From an uncultured Ardenticatenia bacterium (GTDB taxonomy: Bacteria > Chloroflexota > Anaerolineae > Promineifilales > Promineifilaceae), in contig CALLZA010000763.1 of NCBI GenBank assembly GCA_937858165.1, positions 1-8,140 on the forward strand: a DNA stretch of 8,140 nucleotides, read 5' to 3'. The notes under the pieces were generated by a model. It was not told the DNA's origin. It did not search any database and was given only the letters and a program-made list of their open reading frames with translations. Numbering within the stretch: the stretch's first letter is position 1; each line of letters opens with the position of its first letter. A program made the translations under genes and the position numbers. Shown here piece by piece: positions 6,331 through 8,140 of the stretch.

Positions 6331-6477
6331 ATTGAACCCCCAAACGCAAAGCGCCCGGCACGACAATGTCTCTGGCTAGACCGGCTGCAATTCCCACCTG
6401 TAGCCGCAAAGCACTGACTGAGAGGCACTACCATGCGACGTAACAGACGACACGACACACACTCGCATCGCGACGTA

Positions 6478-6499
6478 TGAGTATATTCTAACATACTCA
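6478..6499. promoter_or_regulatory. Inverted repeat overlapping the -10, candidate operator
   Basis: TGAGTAT (6478-6484) and ATACTCA (6493-6499) are perfect 7-bp inverted arms 8 bases apart. The spacer contains most of the -10 box of the lipoprotein promoter. A 22-bp symmetric site over the -10 and start point is typical of a repressor operator, but the regulator is not identifiable from this window. Confidence 0.5.
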
Positions 6500-6513
6500 G
6501 CCCGAAATCTCAA
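6485..6513 (-). promoter_or_regulatory. Sigma-70-type promoter of the lipoprotein gene
   Basis: On the minus strand TTGAGA (6508-6513) and TAGAAT (6485-6490) are separated by exactly 17 bases. Each hexamer matches 5 of 6 consensus positions. Transcription would start near 6478, giving a leader of about 148 bases before the ATG at 6330. The leader contains two exact copies of GCTTTGCG 60 bases apart (plus-strand CGCAAAGC at 6345 and 6405) but no riboswitch I recognise. A GGGGG run lies about nine bases before the ATG as a weak ribosome binding site. Confidence 0.7.
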
Positions 6514-6547
6514 CCGCCGACTTTTGAGAACAAGCTGGCCCAACACC

Positions 6548-6584
6548 AAAAAGCGCGACGGTGGGAGTGATCCCGCCGTCGCGC
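6548..6584 (-). terminator. Rho-independent terminator of the 333-residue secreted protein gene
   Basis: GCGCGACGG (6553-6561) pairs with CCGTCGCGC (6576-6584), and GGGA (6563-6566) with TCCC (6571-6574), around the loop GTGA with one mismatched position between stems. Read on the minus strand the stem is followed at once by TTTTT (AAAAA at 6548-6552). It lies 43 bases after the stop codon of the gene ending at 6628 and before the next promoter, so the two minus-strand repeat-protein genes are separate units. Confidence 0.92.
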
Positions 6585-6627
6585 CTTTGGCTGGGCTACT
6601 GGCCTGGCTGGTAGATGCCGGATGGAG

Positions 6628-7629
6628 TTAGCAGTTGGGGCCGACGGCGTTGCACGGCGGCACGTAGCGGTCGATGACCAGCCCGTCGGCCACACCGTTG
6701 AGCGTGGGGTAGTCCACGTTCAGGTCAACCACCGGCCCGACGACGCCGCCGGCGGCCGTGTCATAAAGATAGACGGTGTTGGCCGTGCCGTGGTACGCGC
6801 CGACGGTGAAGTCGGTGAAGCTGGTGAAGTTGAAGGTCACGTGCCAATCGCCGTCATAGCTGTAGTCATTGACGCTGACGTTGCGCGGCGCGCGCAGCGG
6901 GGCGAACCCGGCCGCCTGAGCATCGAACGCCTTGAACCAGAAGCCGGCCGTGTTGGGGCCGAGGTTGGTGGCGCAGAAGGCCAGGATGTCGCCACCGCGA
7001 CCGGTCAACGAGCCGCCCTCGGCCGCCGGCACGCGGTAGTTGGCCGACGTGCTGATGAAGACCAGCCCGGCGGTGCAGTCGCCCGGCACGGCCACGGCGC
7101 CTGGGGCAACCGGCCCCGGCTGCCAGACCGACAGGCTGTCGATCTGCTCGTTGCGCGTCGAGAGGCCGACGTCGGAGCCGTCAAAGAACAGGGCGTAGTT
7201 GTCTTCCGGCGCGTTGCCGTTCTGGGCCTCTTCGAACACGACCGCGTCGTTGGACATGACCCAGCCGGCGACACCGGGCACGCGCACGCGTGGCTGGCTG
7301 AAGGACATGTAGATGGGGCCAGGAACGGCGGCAGTGTTGCCGTTCACTTCCGGCACGGTCAGATCAAAGGCGTTGACGTCCTGGCCGTTGACCAGACCGT
7401 TTGCGGCAGCGTCGAAGACCATGAACCACGCGCCGCCGATACCCTGCGCGCCGAGGATATCGCCCGGCTCATAGGCCAGGCCGTCCTCGGTTGTGCCGGC
7501 GGCGCGGGTGGTGACGAACAGGTAGTTGTAGTCGAGCGTCTGGGCCGAGAGATCGGCCGCGCCCAGGGTCAGAAACAAAAGGGACAAGAGGGGGATGAGC
7601 AGCAGTGCGCGTCTGAGATGCAGGTTCAT
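6628..7629 (-). CDS. Secreted protein of the DGSDVGL-module family
   Basis: A 333-residue protein with a clear Sec signal peptide: MNLHLRR, a Leu-rich core at 8-22, and cleavage near GAADLSAQ (about 25-30). A strong ribosome binding site (AGGAGA, five bases before the ATG at 7629) fixes the start. The mature part carries the module found elsewhere in this window. It has a partial unit (PGDILGAQ at 55-62, WFMVFDAAANGL, DVNAFDL at 84-90). A full unit follows: LFFDGSDVGLS (147-157), EQIDSLSVW (161-169), LVFISTSANYRV (189-200), GGDILAFC (212-219), FWFKAFDAQAAGF (230-242). The C-terminal 90 residues are beta-rich and end in PPCNAVGPNC. Four Cys (185, 219, 326, 333) could form disulphides outside the cytoplasm. 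No catalytic motif was recognised; the function is unknown. It has its own promoter, leader hairpins and terminator. Confidence 0.85.
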   Translation of the reverse strand: MNLHLRRALLLIPLLSLLFLTLGAADLSAQTLDYNYLFVTTRAAGTTEDGLAYEPGDILGAQGIGGAWFMVFDAAANGLVNGQDVNAFDLTVPEVNGNTAAVPGPIYMSFSQPRVRVPGVAGWVMSNDAVVFEEAQNGNAPEDNYALFFDGSDVGLSTRNEQIDSLSVWQPGPVAPGAVAVPGDCTAGLVFISTSANYRVPAAEGGSLTGRGGDILAFCATNLGPNTAGFWFKAFDAQAAGFAPLRAPRNVSVNDYSYDGDWHVTFNFTSFTDFTVGAYHGTANTVYLYDTAAGGVVGPVVDLNVDYPTLNGVADGLVIDRYVPPCNAVGPNC

Positions 7630-7647
7630 CAGGTTCTCCTATACACA

Positions 7648-7685
7648 GGCAACAGAATAGTTACCAACGGCAATTCACATTGCCG
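7648..7685 (-). promoter_or_regulatory. Two adjacent leader hairpins upstream of the secreted protein gene
   Basis: In the predicted transcript, CGGCAAT/ATTGCCG (7668-7685) forms a perfect 7-bp stem with a GTGA (GNRA) tetraloop. Two bases later GGTAAC/GTTGCC (7648-7665) forms a 6-bp stem with one G-U pair. Both precede the ribosome binding site at 7635-7640 without covering it. They may protect the 5' end of the mRNA or tune translation. They match no riboswitch I know. Confidence 0.5.
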
Positions 7686-7745
7686 AGACTTGCTCCCCTT
7701 AACCTTCTGCCCCTGACGAAGAACCGCCCAACGGCGAGTAAGGGG

Positions 7746-7773
7746 ATCATAGCCGATTCGTGCCTCAGCGCAA
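7746..7773 (-). promoter_or_regulatory. Putative promoter of the secreted protein gene
   Basis: On the minus strand TTGCGC (7768-7773) and TATGAT (7746-7751) are separated by 16 bases. The -10 matches 5 of 6 consensus positions and the -35 keeps TTG. Transcription would start near 7739, giving a leader of about 110 bases that contains two hairpins. The promoter is divergent from the helicase gene starting at 7828. Confidence 0.6.
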
Positions 7774-7814
7774 GGGGAACGCTCTGCTCTCTCCTCAGCA
7801 AGCACAGTTCGACA

Positions 7815-7820
7815 TACAAT
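7815..7820 (+). promoter_or_regulatory. Putative -10 element of the helicase gene (leaderless)
   Basis: TACAAT matches the -10 consensus at 5 of 6 positions and ends seven bases before the ATG at 7828. The intervening CGCCGTC has no Shine-Dalgarno, so a transcript from here would start at the ATG itself. No clear -35 is visible. Confidence 0.5.
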
Positions 7821-7827
7821 CGCCGTC

Positions 7828-7918
7828 ATGATCCAACTGACCGCTGAACAGCCGGCCGCCGACGCCTGGTTCGCCGCCCGCGGCTGGTCGCCCTTTCCGT
7901 TCCAACGCCAGGTGTGGC
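7828..7918 (+). CDS. N-terminus of ligase-associated DEXH box helicase (3'-truncated)
   Basis: Only the first 30 codons are genuine, ending in the first base of codon 31 at 7918. The peptide WFAARGWSPFPFQRQVW (14-30) is typical of the extreme N-terminus of the DNA-ligase-associated Lhr-like DEXH helicase (the family modelled as TIGR04121). There it precedes the Walker A region, and full proteins are roughly 800 residues. The enzyme would be an ATP-dependent helicase working with PdeM, an ATP-dependent ligase and an exonuclease. All motor motifs lie beyond the contig. The frame continues into the adapter (PVSYTHLTLPTS...) to a false stop at 7963-7965; that tail is artefact. The call rests on a short segment plus the pdeM context. 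Confidence 0.75.
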
Positions 7919-7988
7919 CTGTCTCTTATACACATCTGACGCTGCCGACGAGCGATCTAGTGTAGATCTCGGTGGTCGCCGTATCATT
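7919..7988 (-). other. Nextera read-1 adapter / i5 index / P5 complement (contamination)
   Basis: Positions 7919-7937 are the complement of the 19-nt Tn5 mosaic end (CTGTCTCTTATACACATCT). Positions 7938-7951 (GACGCTGCCGACGA) are the Nextera read-1 overhang complement. Positions 7952-7959 (GCGATCTA) are the complement of i5 index TAGATCGC (N501/S501), and 7960-7988 the P5 complement. All parts are in library order. The genuine sequence ends at 7918. Confidence 0.98.
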
Positions 7989-8140
7989 AAAAAAAAAAAC
8001 ACAAAATAACCATAAATGGATTTTTGAGCAATGACAATATAATCTCAAGCAGACAAGACGACATTGAACAACAAAACACGGCGACTATGTCAGACACACA
8101 AGCAACACCGCTCACCTACGCACGACACCAGCTAACGAAG
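7989..8140. other. Poly-A and read-through noise
   Basis: Eleven A bases (7989-7999) follow the P5 end, then about 140 bases of A/C-rich sequence with no coding or structural signal and composition unlike the GC-rich interior. This is the usual output of a sequencer running past the end of a library molecule. It should not be annotated. Confidence 0.9.

Noticed and set aside
6331..6366. TTG start at 6366 for the lipoprotein gene
   Set aside because: The ATG at 6330 puts the positively charged N-terminus, hydrophobic core and lipobox in proper register; the extra 12 residues would spoil the signal peptide.
6345..6412. Cyclic-di-GMP (GEMM-I) riboswitch, because of CGCAAAGC
   Set aside because: The motif is on the strand opposite to the lipoprotein leader, and the other conserved parts (GGCAAACC-type element, receptor) are missing.
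6622..7716. Plus-strand open frame of 364 codons antisense to the secreted protein gene
   Set aside because: Charged, low-complexity translation without motifs. The minus strand has a signal peptide, a strong ribosome binding site, a promoter and a terminator.

Overview
The window is a metagenome-style contig whose biological sequence runs only from about 226 to 7918. Both ends are sequencing artefacts. On the left, positions 160-225 match an Illumina P7 / i7 index / Nextera transposon adapter, preceded by a poly-T tract and AT-rich noise. On the right, positions 7919-7988 match the Nextera read-1 adapter / i5 index / P5 complement, followed by poly-A and noise. This is the signature of untrimmed adapter read-through that was assembled onto a contig. 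It also gives two genes false, adapter-encoded ends.

The genuine part is GC-rich. Its gene content (class II aldolase, ligase-associated repair proteins PdeM and a DEXH helicase, a DUF3054 membrane protein, secreted proteins with 'FDGSDVGL' modules and P/T-rich linkers) and its many short inverted intergenic repeats suggest an uncultured Chloroflexota bacterium (Anaerolineae-like). That assignment is inference from style and families, not proof.

Layout. 226-735 (+) is the 3' part of a gene for a repeat protein, closed by a strong terminator. 954-1904 (+) is fructose-bisphosphate aldolase, with an extended -10 promoter and a good ribosome binding site. 1913-2004 is a long hairpin element built of 9-bp units. 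2032-2733 (+) is pdeM, which carries an in-frame palindromic insert of 7-bp units. 2733-2860 holds several short palindromic repeats between convergent genes. 2845-3273 (-) is a DUF3054 membrane protein. 3322-6330 (-) is a large lipoprotein with an N,N-dimethylformamidase-like domain, a P/T-rich linker and three C-terminal modules; its promoter overlaps an inverted repeat. 6628-7629 (-) is a secreted protein of the same module family, with its own promoter, leader hairpins and terminator. 7828-7918 (+) is the first 30 codons of a ligase-associated DEXH helicase, cut by the adapter.

Two themes link the genes. First, pdeM and the helicase belong to the known DNA-ligase-associated repair set, yet here they lie on the same strand about 5 kb apart with minus-strand surface-protein genes between them. 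Both look leaderless. Second, three separate proteins (226-735, 3322-6330, 6628-7629) share the same module of roughly 65-70 residues, so the locus is rich in one family of exported repeat proteins whose function I cannot name.
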